The position numbers were made by a program, and so were the translations under genes. A stretch of 64,000 bases of DNA, taken from assembly GCA_023853785.1 (NCBI GenBank), contig JAJIRX010000906.1:62001-126000 (forward strand), written 5' to 3'. Source of the stretch: Psilocybe azurescens. Its lineage: Eukaryota; Basidiomycota; Agaricomycetes; Agaricales; Agrocybaceae. The notes under the pieces were generated by a model, which did not search any database, was not told the origin of the DNA, and saw nothing but the letters and a program-made list of their open reading frames with translations. This document shows, in pieces, positions 47,103 through 59,600 of the stretch (position 1 is its first letter; each line of letters opens with the position of its first letter).

Positions 47103-48738
47103 TCACCTGTCGTCGTTTAAGACCTTCGTCGGAAAGAGGTCAACTACCTGTATATCGCGCCCTGACGGAGAAAGATATACCAGTCGACCGGCAACTGGGC
47201 ACAGACTGATTACATATTGGCTCACTAATCGATCTGTAGCGCATAAAGTTGTGATGTGGTCTTGAATGGCGTCTGTCTTCGTTGTATGCTCTGTATGACA
47301 ATGTATGCCTCCTGAGCTGCACCATGTCACCACTAGACACTCTCCGCAAACACGATAGGGGGCTATCGTCCTGCCATCTGGGGCGTCAACTTGGAATGTC
47401 GAAATCGGTTCGATGGATAGACGAAGAGGCGTGTGGGTAATACAGGCGACTTCAAATCGCGAGAAGTTCAAGGTGGTTCCTCGCTCCTCCACAACATCAA
47501 ACCATAGCGGCTGCGGGCTATCGGTATACCAGTCATATAAGCCGTTGCAGCAGAGTGGGTCAGGTAAGCCAAGGACTCCTCCACCGTATTCGAGAACTTG
47601 TAGAGGTTCCATGCGAGCCATTGGTCCTGGTAGCATAGATTGTGGCCGTGATCGTACATCTTCAGAGAGCTCAGGTACCTTCCAAACCGTGCAGTTCTCG
47701 TCGTGGAGTAGCACAATGAAGTCTTCGTTCATCAATATCTAGGAATATTGAAGTTAATAGCACCAAAGATACTTTCAACACTCGCCCAAATCATAGTTTA
47801 TTATAGGGACCGCACCTGTCGAGACGTACGGTTGGTGTTCCACGTTGCGGATTTGTTGGTTTTCGTATCCCAAAGCTTTATTGTTGGACCATAGACAATT
47901 GCGATGATATCCCCACAAACAGTGGAATAATCTATTCCGTAAAATTCGTCCATGGACAAGCTTGCAATGATTTGAAACACTGGTGAGGAATTGCTGGGTG
48001 TTATTTCCAGGACATTAAATATAGCCCTAGTAATGTGATATGAGAACAAAAGGCGAGTTATTGGCCGTGATTGGAGCTCACTTGTTAGGATCGATGGTCG
48101 GATAAGAAGGAACAGCGAGTATTTTCAAGGTTGAACCGTTAGACGACGGGTGGGAGGTGCATAAAGAAGAGTCCACCCATTGTCGTGCCATTAATCTGCG
48201 CTCTAGTTGTATGGGTTTAACTGTACAGACACAACCAAGATCCCATAACGAGAGGTAACCCCTTAAAAGGACCATCAGAAATCGACCTCCTGGAACGAGG
48301 AACAGCTCCTGCGGCATAGTCACATTATCGGCAAGTTCATCAGATACAAACGTTGTGGTATGAGATGGCGATGGAAGCTGGGAAACACATTCCTTGACGA
48401 GGGAGTTCCATCTTTTGGGACCCATCAAAGCGTATTCCAAGTCATCAAGACTCATTTCCTCTAAAGGGAAAGAGGGCCGATAGATGGTGTTGTCCAAGCA
48501 CATTCTATCTAACGCTGTAAGCCACACGACACGAAGGAAAGTCGCGCTGCAGAGAGTTTTACATGTCTATAAGTACCGATAAGGTTATCTGATATCAGGG
48601 ATATGTTAATAGATGTTCATTGCGTACCTTCCTCAGCGCGATGACATCCGAAGGCGATAAAAATTGGAATATAGACACGTAAATATCAAGGGGCAAGTGA
48701 GCGAAATCCAATTTCTGTGTATCGTAGCGATTGGCCAT
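47103..48738 (-). CDS. F-box protein with beta-propeller-like C-terminal part
   Basis: The start at 48738 (MANRYDTQKLDFAHLPLDIY) leads into the F-box (LPLDIYVSIFQFLSPSDVIA), split by an intron, then TCKTLCSATFLRVVWLTALD. The remainder has repeated beta-strand segments such as LVPGGRFLMVLLRGYLSLWD, STVCGDIIAIVYGPTIKLWD and MNEDFIVLLHDENCTVWKVP, which resemble WD or Kelch blades without canonical GH-WD pairs. Four exons join in frame and the stop is at 47103. Probable role: SCF ligase adaptor; targets unknown. Upstream ATG 48813 is possible but adds a weak sequence. Confidence 0.82.
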
Positions 48739-49631
48739 TGTAGTTATGATGTAAGAGTGGTATGTGGACCTGAATGGACACATCTGGAAATCGCCGAGAC
48801 TATTTCTCACCACATGTCACCGCGCGCAAGAACCTTGAACTTTGAGTGACTCCTGGATATGCTCCACCTGCAGCGAAGCTCCGTCCCCGATCGAGCGATA
48901 CATGGTATTGAGGGAAGTCCTTCTCCAGGATTGCAAACTGCCATATTGTATCTCTATTCGCGCTTTGAAATGCAGCACCCACCATCAAGTCTACAAATTC
49001 TAGTCAATCGCATTTCCTTAAGTTCGCACGTACATGGACAGTATCTTCCAATATACCATTAATCTACAGCACATCGAAGCGATTCTTCTAGCACGGAGTG
49101 AATGCCATGCCCACATTCATCATTGTTTATCAGATGTGGGTGGAGGTTATATTCGTTGATTCCTAATGCTTCCATCAGGTTTCAGAGGGTTTCGAGAGGC
49201 TGAATGAGAGACCAGTCTAATCGGATCCATATAGATTTAGTCATGTCTATGGCTATCAGTGTCTGTCCTTCGATCATCTGGAACATTATTAATATTCAAT
49301 AGTAATGCGTTGTCAACGTGCAGTTGGTAGATATGAATTACTAGGTAGCGATTCATACATGGCGAGTACCAAATTCGCTCAATGCTGTTCTGTATATACA
49401 ATAGCACGCAGTAGTATGTACCAAGGAAAGTTCCTAGTATGCTTCTTGCAAAATTTCTAATGGCATTCTGTACTGAGTGCTATGTTTTAGTCAAATTTTA
49501 ATGGGCGCTTATTATTCCATTTGCAGTTCTAATTGTTTTCGCTTGAAGATGATTCATTGTTCAAGTAACCTCTGAGATTGCTTTTCCTGTATCACCGGGT
49601 TATACCACAGGTTATGAAAAATAATGAATCT
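48739..49631. other. Intergenic, no gene recognised
   Basis: Upstream of the F-box gene and downstream of the tRNA read on the minus strand. No coding frame was supported. Confidence 0.5.
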
Positions 49632-49717
49632 CTCTCTGTCTGGGAGTCGAACCCAGCTTTCGCGCGGACGTGCTTGCGCATGACAGGCGCGTGTACTAAC
49701 CGATATACTAACAAAGA
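49632..49717 (-). tRNA. tRNA-Asp (anticodon GTC) with 14-nt intron
   Basis: Read on the minus strand: acceptor TCTTTGT pairs with ACAGAGA, D-arm GTAT/GTAC, anticodon stem CGCGC/GCGCG and loop CTGTCA. A 14-nt intron TGCGCAAGCACGTC follows position 37 (canonical site). The T-arm is CTGGG TTCGACT CCCAG and the discriminator is G. The mature length is 72 nt. The intron differs by one base from the copy at 52582-52667. Confidence 0.93.
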
Positions 49718-49955
49718 CATGTTCATATGAGCTAAATATATCCATATTCACTTTTATTGACAAACCATGTCTTACTCGATAATCAGAGGCGTCTTGGAGG
49801 TACCTCCAGACTGAACTTGGCCTGAATTTTTGAACGTTTGAATTTGATTTTAGAAATCAATTCTGATTCGACCCCAGATATTCATTCTCTTCGATACATT
49901 TATTTGAATAGAAAACCCATTCACTCGATCCTACGAAAATTAACATGGACTTGAC

Positions 49956-52252
49956 CTAATCATCCGCGCCCTGTTTCGCCTCGACAGTCTCCCTTATTCC
50001 CACACTTCCTAATCCTTCCACTCCCGGTTCGCCTTCCCCACCAGCAGCAATAGCCTGCACAGCCGCCGCCAGCCCGCCCTGCACAGGCTCCGGATCCGTT
50101 CCTATCTTCGAATCTTCCGTGCGCGCGCGCACCGGTGGTTCAAGATTCGCGAGGTCAGCAGAAGACGATGAGGAAGAGGGCGACATAACCCATTCCATTT
50201 CGATGTCGACGTCAATAATGGCGCTGCCGATGCCTAGTGGGAAATCGATGTCTTTGCGAGTTAGCAGGAGGTTGCCTTTGGCCGTGGTGGGAGGTGTATC
50301 TGGGCTTGAAGAGGATGTAGGTGGCGGTTGAGGCATGTGAAATGTAGGTATGAACCAGAACCATCCCATGAACACCTGGGATCAATATAAATTTTCACAT
50401 TAGAATTGTAATAACGAGGAGAAACGTACTTGGCCCATGTAGAGTTTGATTCTGACTTCGCGTCCAGCATCCAATATGATGCCACGTTCAAGTCTTTGAT
50501 CTAGGGGAGCCTCTATCTTTGCTTCGTCGGGAGTTATTTCGTTGATTGAATTGGCCTCAGAGCGTGAGACCCCAACAGTACTCGCGTTTTTGTCTATCAC
50601 TTGCAATGTTTCCTGATGTTCAACGTCGCTTTGAGCGGCGAGTTTGTGTAAATCGTGTTTCAAGCCTTCCCAACGCTTGTCTGACAGTGGACGAAGCGTA
50701 TAAACGTGAACCTTCTCATCCTATTATGTTTATTGTAAAATTTCAAGTGATTGACACGATTTAAAGTGCTCACCTTCTCCTCTACAATTTTCTCCTCACC
50801 AATCTCCTTGGAATTGATAACCCCAAGTCGAGCAAAACTTCGTACCATCTTTCCCTTGTCCCACTTCCCTGTTTCGAAGATACGGTTTAAAACCTCATCC
50901 TCGGTAGATTCGCCTCGAGAGAGGTGGTCAGATCCAGGCCTTCGTTTTCCCATATTTTCGCCGGGGTCGCGAGTGTATACTTCCCATTCCTCCAATAAAT
51001 CAACCATCCCATCATCATATCGTGCCATTGACGCCCAAATGCGGGATGAAGACGTCTTCTCGGGGGCCTTGGCCATATTCGTCCTTTCAATAACCATATT
51101 TGTGGCTTTGACAATATTTAATTTCATATTCGAAGTCTCCCGCATCCGGAGTTTGAGCTCTGTCAGTCGGACTTTCGGCCTGTGCTTCATACTCTTCTCG
51201 ATTAATGACGACTTCAGATCCATGGCCCTTGGTTTAAGCGTATCGATAGCCCATAAATGTTTTGGTGCTTCATGCGCCAGGATCAGGGCCCAATAGTATA
51301 GGAATCGGCGTTGACTTGGGATGCTCACTCCCTGCTTTGCCTTTGCTTCTTTCTCGGAAGGAGGTTTCATGCGACGAGCAGTGTGCAAATCCAGGACACC
51401 TTTGAGGGCATCTGTGAACGACCTTTCGGTATTTGCTAAGGTTGGGGCAGGAGGGTATCCAGATTCTACGTCAAGTATCCCAGCAGTATCAGAGGTTAAT
51501 GGAGAGGTCACAAAAGGTGGAGACGTTGGTTTCGATGAAGGTGGGGTTGGTTTTCTTCGTCGGGAGGAAGGGCGTCCAGTGTGTTTTCAATTCTCCGCTT
51601 AGCATGCTGTTTGGCATTGTAATTGCGTTCAAGCTTGGGTGGCTGAGGGGTGTCGTCGAGTGATAGAAGATATGTACAGGCCATGGTCCCCGATCGTCCT
51701 TTTCCGGCTGTGGAGAGAGGGTAAATACAGAACTTATCGATAAGGATAGTTTGACGCGCCTTTACAGTGCAGGACAGCTACACGTTCGGAAGATCCACTG
51801 AGCCATGCATGCATCTCTCGTGCGACAAGCGGCATTATGGCAAGTGGGGGAGCACTATAAGCTTTAGTCATACATTATTCATCCCGAATGATAATCTTGC
51901 TCGCTCACTGATGGTCTGGGAAGGGATATCGACTGACCCTTCCTTCAAATACATCCGATTCATACGAGTTTTCTTTTAGAGGGCAGAAATTAAAAACCCA
52001 GTAGTTCTTGCCATGTCTAGCCTCCAGAAATCGAACGGCGTCCTCTCGGCGGTTCCTGTACAAGCCTTCGATCCCCGAGGCTGGGTAGCCCATAATAATG
52101 ACCTGGTCTGTAACATATACAAGATCTTTTCGGTACTGGTCAGATACAATCCCTTGTCGTTGATGATTCGGCTCACCAAGTTCCAGGTTGAGTTCACGAT
52201 CCCTGAACCTGGCTTTGTTGCCGGACACGAGTCTACGAATGTAGTCCGTCAT
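49956..52252 (-). CDS. PTEN: PTEN-type phosphatidylinositol-3,4,5-trisphosphate 3-phosphatase
   Basis: Dephosphorylates PIP3 at the membrane. The start MTDYIRRLVSGNKARFRD (52252) leads to TDQVIIMGYPASGIEGLYRN, FNFCPLKENSYESDVFEGRV and SRYPFPDH. Exon 2 ends in VAVLHCKA and exon 3 opens GKGRSGTMACTYLLS, giving the catalytic P-loop HCxxGxxR. The C2 half has TARRMKPPSEKEAKAKQGVS, SIPSQRRFLYYWALILAHEA, MVRSFARLGV and YTLRPLSDKRWEGL. The end is VFMGWFWFIPTFHM plus an acidic/Ser tail. Exons: 51909-52252, 51760-51854, 50774-51707, 50430-50720 and 49956-50375. The second intron has a GC donor (AAG/GCGCGT) inside the P-loop. One base appears missing at the T run 51551-51554 (DEEKPTPPSS resumes). Confidence 0.9.
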
Positions 52253-52581
52253 TATTCTTTGAGAGTGGCTATGTTAAGTATCTTGCTGTGAGGTTGAGGT
52301 TTGAATTTGAGATCATGAGGGGAGAAGGAAGGCCTGAATGGCGTTGCCCCTCAAATGACAGTCATGACATCATAGGATTCGCCGAAGCTAATGCTGGAGC
52401 CGATCGCCGTTCGAATAAAAAGCGGAGTTTGAATACTGTCTGAATATTGCAACGAAACGGCGATCCTCTCCCGCGCGAAGCTAGTTCGAATTCTTCCTTC
52501 AAGTTCGTCTTCATTCAACATTTATCAAAGTCTGTTATGTCGGTCCCTCGATAGAGCGAAGCTGGACAATCTATTTATATC

Positions 52582-52667
52582 TCTTTGTTAGTATATCGGT
52601 TAGTACACGCGCCTGTCATGCACAAGCACGTCCGCGCGAAAGCTGGGTTCGACTCCCAGACAGAGAG
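52582..52667 (+). tRNA. tRNA-Asp (anticodon GTC) with 14-nt intron
   Basis: Same structure as the copy at 49632-49717: acceptor TCTTTGT/ACAGAGA, anticodon stem CGCGC/GCGCG with GTC, intron TGCACAAGCACGTC after position 37, T-loop TTCGACT. It lies 330 bp upstream of PTEN in the opposite direction. A T run follows at about 52673-52677 (TCTTTTTG) and can end RNA polymerase III transcription. Confidence 0.93.
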
Positions 52668-53466
52668 TCCTCTTTTTGTGCAGTCTCTAGAGCACAATCC
52701 AACAAAAAAAATATGTAGGGCTTTTTCGGGGCTTCTTTTTTAGACTTTACTGTTCCCAAATGCAGAGATTTGCACTTCTTTTAAAAAGGCAGACACAGAG
52801 AGACGATACCATGGCTGGAGGCCCATTTACACCGCATAATTGAGTCACAAATATCAATAGTAGAGGCCTGTACTCACAAATAACGGTTCATTGGTCTTAC
52901 ACATTGCGACCAATGGAAGCCAATTCTTCCTTCATTCTCATCCACCAATTTTGTACTTACATCATTGTTTTGTTTAGCCTTAAAAATGCAGTCACTGCTT
53001 GGTTGTTGGCGTGAAAGACATCAGTAGACCATTACACAACTAAGTCTCCATTATGAAAGTCCTGGATTATCCTTCCCCTTGACGATTCGTTTCCAACTCC
53101 TTTTTCTTGCATAAACGTATAGGAAGCTTTGCGGTGGATAAGATCAATCGAAATGTGGCATCATTGGCAGAATGCCCATCAGAAAAATGGCTGGGGTTTG
53201 AACTGTAAAGGCCAGATAATCACTCAGAATCAGAATGTGTGTTTTGACTTTTCTAAGCGATGAATTAAACATCGTATCGACGAGGGAAGGATCCCTTGAG
53301 TGATTTTGAAGAAGCAGGACTTAGTCCTGTGCTCACTATCGGAGGATCCAGGACGAGAGGAATTACGTGTATATTCTAGAATTCAAAAAAATACATCCCG
53401 AAATTTGACAAAATAAAAACCAAAGACAGAATGGTATTAAAACGACTCGCCTACTTATGCCTTCAC
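52668..53466. other. Intergenic, no gene recognised
   Basis: Downstream of the tRNA and of the hydrolase gene (convergent). No coding frame, repeat or RNA gene was supported. Confidence 0.5.
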
Positions 53467-55180
53467 TCAACGCCCATCCCTGATATTCGGCAATCGTTCA
53501 CACCATCCCATAACCTTATTTGCAACCCTCTCGACCAACGCCTCGTAGTCGAGATTTTGACTGGGTATAAATAGCCCTGTATGGGCGTTCACCTCGTCCT
53601 CGACACCCGCAATCGGCACATTTTCCCACTTCTCAAGCCCGCCCAACACCTGACCAAGCCCAGTCGGAGTGACGACAAAATGGCGTACCGTTCTCGACTT
53701 GTTGTTCTTCTCTTGTTTAGTTGCTTTCGCTTTGGCATTTTCTTCTTGTTTCCGAAGTTTCTTCTCCTCTTTTTCTGCGGCTTTTGCTTGTGCTTTCGTA
53801 GGTTCGGTGTACGGGGGTGGCGATGGTATCTCAGATGCGGAGTTTGGTCCAGTGTACAGTGAATAATTGGGATCTTTGCTGAACGTGTCATGATAAGAGG
53901 GTATGACCGTAGGCGTAAGTATCCCGTTGGCCACTAAAGCTTCGTTATTATCAAGTGTATCGTGAGACGATTCCCGATGTGACGCGGTGTCCTTGATAAA
54001 TAGATGACTCTTTTTGGCATGAGGGACAGTGGTAGTCCAATAATTCACCCAGACGCCGCCTCCTGCGCCCCAATCCACAAGGCGAGTGTACCTATTTTTG
54101 AGCCCGGAAGGATCGAACATGCAAATGCCGAATTGAAAATGTTCAACCACCCATCGCTTGCCCGCGGTAAAGGGTTCATCCGCGTGCTTGCGTAACCAAC
54201 GCACCAGAGGGTCGTCGTTCTTAGCCCCGACGAATGTGAGTGCACGGTCTACGAATGAAGAAGATCCAGGTGGCGAAGGCGAAGGAGAGCGAGATGGGAG
54301 AGGAGATATGCCCAGATGGGACGATGATGAGGACCCCGCACTTTCACGGGAGGACCTTGTAGAGTGAGCGAAGAGTAACCGTGGATTACAAGCGTAAGGC
54401 GCATCGTTGACGTGGGCTATCGTAGAGCATTACCCGGAAGGTTTATATATCTCTATTTTATGTTTAAAAGGCTCATATACTCACTATTTGTCTGTCTCTT
54501 GAACGTTTCCCAATCATCCGTTACCCCGTTATCGACAATGTTGACTTGAGGATGCTGATTCATGGCACGCTCCGACTCCTTTCCCTTCTCTGACTCGTCT
54601 CCCTTTGGTAGTAAGGACGCAATCCCGCTGACGACGACGTGGGGGTGCATACCCAGGAATGGCGTATCGAAGGCCACCATTCCGACGATACGTTTTGATT
54701 TGCCACCTGGATAACGATCAGGGTTGTTTGAAGGATCGGTAGCTGCTTCAGCCGCAAGAAGTCCACCCATGGAGTGGCCCATGAGTATGACTGGACCTGG
54801 AGGCTGCGTGGACAGCCTGCAGTTGCGCAATGAGTGATCAATCTTATAGAGTAGAACAGGGGCACTCACCATTCTAAAAAGTTTCTCGTCGCATGCGAAA
54901 TGGGTTTTACGCTCTTATATGTTGGGTACAAGCTACTCTGAACTTTCACATCCAGATGTTGGGGTATTCTGGCCTCGAGGTGCTCTTGCAAATGTTTCGG
55001 GAACGACTGTCGTGGTAAGAAACAACATTGATCAGTGCCCTGAACCTCTTTCGTTCCCTGACCCTCACTTGAAAAGTCGTATCATTTCCTTTTATCCTGT
55101 TAGATCTGCCTACAATGCCAAATTATGCAATCTTTACCTTGAAATCCGTGAATATAAATTAAATGGACTAAGGTGGGCAT
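53467..55180 (-). CDS. Alpha/beta hydrolase (lipase/DUF676-like), cytosolic
   Basis: Serine hydrolase. The start MPTLVHLIYIHGFK (55180) supplies the oxyanion IHGF, then GNDTTFQSFPKHLQEHLEAR and SSLYPTYKSVKPISHATRNF. After an intron PGPVILMGHSMGGLLAAEAA carries the nucleophile elbow GHSMGG. RIVGMVAFDTPFLGMHPHV is the usual strand after it. A Ser-rich linker (PSRSPSPSPPGSS) precedes WVVEHFQFGICMFDPSGL and DWGAGGGVWVNYW. The C-terminus is a charged coiled coil (AEKEEKKLRKQEENAKAKAT) and NAHTGLFIPSQNLDYEALVE. Five exons join in frame and the stop is at 53467. Similar proteins are common in basidiomycetes; the natural substrate is unknown. No signal peptide is seen. Confidence 0.85.
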
Positions 55181-55464
55181 TGGGCAGGTATAGGTATTCT
55201 AAGTCAAGATGGGACTACCTTTTTCGAGGTCTTTTCTAAAACGGCAAATCTTTACAGATCAGATATATATAACAGGACCAATGGAAATCTTGGGTGCTGC
55301 TGCGCTCCAGTTACCCGGCGACAAACAAGGCGAAGCAAGGGCTTGAATAGCGCAGCTTCATCGCAAGTTCGTCATTCCGAGGCACATGATAGGGCAACCG
55401 TAGTGGCTTACGGTACCCCGCCTTTCGCACACTCAACGGTGCTTGGGGTCAATCCATTACTCGA

Positions 55465-55860
55465 ATGGCCTCCGCCGACTCGGACACTTTGAACGAACAG
55501 GGATTGGAACAGTACATGTCAATGCCAACTCAGAGAGAGATTGCCAACGTGGCTATTTCGAAATTTGATACGGCAATCCGTCTTCCAACAAGATACTCTG
55601 CCGCCTATTCTGCCGTCTATAGCTACTCGATGGTTACCTTGCAAGCAAGCATCGCTATGGACGTTATCTTGATTTACTTGCTACTTCCATCGACTCCATC
55701 GATTCTCTTCAATATGTCTGTTTTCGCGTTGGCCTCAATTGCATTTGAACCTCGAGAATGGACACATCAGGCGGCCAGGATGATTAGGAGAACGGGAGAA
55801 CCTATCCTCCTGGAACCCACTATAATCGCTACCTTGAGCCTTGAGGCCATTTCAGCTTAA
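55465..55860 (+). CDS. Hypothetical protein with hydrophobic centre
   Basis: 131 codons starting MASADSDTLNEQGLEQYMSM. A hydrophobic stretch around VTLQASIAMDVILIYLLLP could form one or two membrane helices. No family was recognised. It lies just before P450 fragments in the same direction and may be spurious or part of the decayed region. Confidence 0.25.
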   Translation: MASADSDTLNEQGLEQYMSMPTQREIANVAISKFDTAIRLPTRYSAAYSAVYSYSMVTLQASIAMDVILIYLLLPSTPSILFNMSVFALASIAFEPREWTHQAARMIRRTGEPILLEPTIIATLSLEAISA

Positions 55861-55926
55861 GCCATCACACTTAAATCGTGCTTTCGAGATTTAAAATCTT
55901 ATCCGTCGGCTCAGGGCCACATAGGT

Positions 55927-56580
55927 ATGGCTTTTATCCAGATTGGGTCCATCTTGAAACGCCTTTTAAGTGATTTGCAGGGGTCGCCCCTACGATTCAA
56001 AGCCTCCGTTGATGATGCTCGCATCAAAAGGAATCATAAAACCATTTGGCATCCACATAAAGAAATTGAACTCTTGGAACGCATTTATTCTCGAGGTGCG
56101 CCGCGCCTAGTTGATATTATAGGGGATATAAGATAGATAGCGGGTATTCGTTGTGTGCTTCTACTTATTCACAACATTAGAATTACTTTATATCATGGAT
56201 GATAAATGACGCTCGTGCATCTGGAGAGGAGATAACATTGGAGGATTTAAGTAGCCGAGTAATCTTCACCTGTTTTAGTGCAATTCGCACTCCTTCTGCA
56301 GTACGCCTACATATTTTCGCCACTAGAGAGAACCAAACTAAACAACTTGTCCAGACATTTACGGCCGCACTATTCCAACTGTGTCTCAATCCCCAACATG
56401 CTCAGGAAATCCGAGAGAAAGTTGAACAGGTCACCAATTCACATCCCGAAATTACCTCTTCGAGTATGTGCGCCACATCCACGTTGTTATCCAGCCAGGA
56501 CTTTCCTGTTACTGTATGGTAACGCTCGAAGCTTGAAGCACAGTTCTGTCAAATGCCTTTCCAAAGCCGTAAAAACCTAA
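55927..56580 (+). pseudogene. Cytochrome P450 relic (I-helix region)
   Basis: The segment around 56199-56470 reads INDARASGEEITLEDLSSRV and SAIRT; after an uncertain gap TFTAALFQLCLNPQHAQEIR and KVEQVTNSHPEI. It follows the order of the I-helix and J-helix in the intact P450 at 25970 (EEAKES, FASIHTTS, LTNILYDLAMYPEYVEPMRE). Further on GNARSLKHS and LSKA in another frame recall the segment after the K-helix. No haem loop is present. Multiple frame changes make this a fragmentary pseudogene. The segment 55927-56135 is included as possible upstream sequence with less confidence. Confidence 0.5.
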
Positions 56581-56666
56581 CACTCATATTTGAAGGATAC
56601 TACAGTGCTGGCTACGGGAAGTACTCATTCGAGTGCAATATATCAGATGATGGTAATCATCTCGAC

Positions 56667-59600
56667 TTACTTCCAGAAACTCTTGATGAGGTCCGATGCA
56701 CGTTCTGCAATGGCATATCCAGGTGCTTGCGTATGTGCACTTATAACGAAAGGCTTATAGGAGGAGTAAGTTAGCAGTCGACTTGATCCATGGGATATTG
56801 AGAAAACACAATCACTCACTAGTACTGAGCCGTCCACAATCCGAAGACCCGATGCACCCTTGACGCGCAGATCCGGATTGACAACACCATAATTTGCATT
56901 GGGTGCGGACATTGCCGCAGTTCCGACAGCATGATAACTCGGGCCTGCGGTATTACGCATAAAGTCAATAAGTTCTGCATCGGTTGCATTTGGCAATGGC
57001 GAGAGTTGCTCGATAATATAATCCTTCCACACGGGCGCTTTATAGAACTTCTGACTGAGCTTTATAGACTCTATCAATGCCTGTACATCGAAATCTGTTG
57101 TGAGGAAACCAAAATCTATGATCGGTTTTCCAAAGGGATCGGTCGAATTAATTGACACATAGCCCCCTACATGAATAGTTGAAGCACTGTTAGCAGAATT
57201 GAAATTTAATGCAAAGGCTCTTACGAGAGCTGGGTGTGACTAGAATAATACCCATACCACCAACATGGCTGGGCTGTGAGGGTAAAGATATTGGATTCTT
57301 CACGATACAACGAAAAGTGAATTTAGATCTGAGTCCCATTATCCATGTAGTTTTAGAAGGCGACGTACAGAAGGTACAAGCTCCAGGTGCGGAGTGTTTG
57401 ATCCCGCTGATGGATCGCCGTATTTCTTGATGATAGAAGAATTTGCTGGAAGGCGCGACCAAGCTATCTGGCCCCCTGCGGGATTAACGTATGGCCCGGT
57501 CCGATTGAACTCCCCACTGAGCTAAGGCAAGGGCCTGCAGGGTAGCATTTGTGTTTAAACTGATAGTGCGTAAGGGCGTAAGGTTAGGCCACTGACTCAA
57601 AAGCAAAAGAGAAATCAGCAGTACTTGTCTTGAGGTTTGTTCGAGTTGACCGAGTAAGACACCACAATAAATGGCTGATCGGTCAAGTTCTTTCCTACGC
57701 TCGGAAGGTGAAGAACACTGGGAATGCCAAGTCCATGTAAGAACTGGCGGTCGCCAACGCCAGAGTTCAATAATATTTGAGGAGTGTTTATTGGCCCCGC
57801 AGCCAGTATTACCTCTTTGCTGGCAGTTAGTTTTATTGCAGTACCTGCATAATTATTCGAATGTCAGCGTCGTCAATTCATCAAGGTAGAAAAGTACTCA
57901 CCGTCAACTTCGATCGAATCGAATGTCGGCTTAGAGGCTTTAATAACGCTCAAGACGCGAAGGACCTTTGTGTTTAACAACACGTATAGATTGCTACGAT
58001 TGGTGAATTTTTCTGATAGATACGCAGTCGCGGCGCTACTCCTCGTCCCATTGCCAATGCTGTACGGAAACCAACCTGGAATCAGTCACATCATCAGTTG
58101 TATTTATATGAAGGTGCCTCTGTTTGGGATGCCCTCACCCAGTCCGAGAGGTCTTCCCGCATTCAGGTCCAATAAGAAAGGAAACTGGTCTGGAAGTTGA
58201 CTGGGAACCTTTAGCACCATATCATCGATAGTGTTCGGATTGCCAGGCAGGCTCGTGAACATCATTCCGTTGTATCCATGAGCCGAAGGGTCAAATTGCC
58301 CATGAGTGTCGTGCCTGTCAGCTGGAGGAGACCATCTCTCGTTCTACCACATTCCACGAAAGTTAGTCCATCATCCTGAATGAGAGACCATTTACTGTTC
58401 GGGGGAACCCTACCTTAAAGAAATAAGGCAGTAAGTTCTTCCACGACCATCCGGGATCACCAGTGACGTCAGCCCATCGATTATAGTCGTCCATTGAACC
58501 TCGGGTATAAAACATGCCATCTGGGCGGATTATATCATCGCTGCATAAAGAGCAAAATCGTACGAAGGCTTACTGTGCGAACTACACCCGCCGAGCATGT
58601 GACCCCTTGGGTAGTCCAAAGTGCGATTGTTGATGCCTTTTCCGGGGATGGTACAGTGTAATACACCTCCTCGAGACACGAGGGTTCCTCGACACAAATG
58701 GAATTATTGAAAGATGTAGACCACTTGTTACTCTAATATTCTGTACAAAGATTCTTTCTGTATATATGTGTGTTCATAGGAATTTGTAGGCAATGGGAAG
58801 CAAAACATGACCGAGAGTGGGTGATTTTGTCAAAAATTTCAGCCAAGTTTCGCACATACCAAATACTTGGCCAGATCTGTAGGGCGTTTGAGTAGGTATT
58901 TCTGTCTAAAAACTGGAATACATGTCGGCACTCCTTTCATCCTTATTCTAAAAAAAATTTCGTTGTATTTGGTGCTAAAATGGGGTCGTAATTCAGTCAA
59001 CAATGAGAGCAACACCGAGAGAGTGACATCAATTCACCACAGCCATCGAAACTCCGGTTAGGTGTGACACGCGGCTTTCCCCGAGCTGCCCCAAAAGGCA
59101 TGTCACGGTTGTGTCGAGGACTTGTAATCCGTGACAAATGGGATGCACTTTTAAACTGAATATTTGAACCTATAATCGCTGTATTCTTCCTAATTTTTTT
59201 CACATTCTTATTGTTCAGAGTATATACATAACTAATATTCAATTTTTTCTGAATTTATTGAGTGACGGGCTTATAAATCAAGAAATACATTCTCATGTCT
59301 CGAGGAAGTGTATTACACTGTAGTGAAGTTCCAGTCATAAGCTGTTTTCCAAAGCCTCACTTCAAAAGCTGGGACTACGGCATTCAAAACTCCTTCGTTT
59401 CTGATATAAGAACCACGTGCCAGTTAGTTGCACTCTCGCTAATGCACTGCACACAACGCACGTGGGTCCAGCTTCAACAACTAGCACCTTAAACTTTGGG
59501 TTCTCAGTCAGCCTGTTTGCAACCACGGACCCCGCCAGTCCTCCTGAACCAAATGAGTAGGTGAGCATTCAGAAAGCGTGGTACCTATAGAAAACTGACC

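Noticed and set aside
50751..51296. Plus-strand frame of 181 codons
   Set aside because: Antisense of PTEN exon 3.
57460..57530. Possible tRNA-like segment with TTCAATC
   Set aside because: No pairing T-arm or acceptor; the segment encodes RTGPYVNPAGG of the GMC oxidase.
58867..59242. Short frames inside the MITE as a possible transposase
   Set aside because: Too short and without a DDE/D or helix-turn-helix pattern; the element is non-autonomous.
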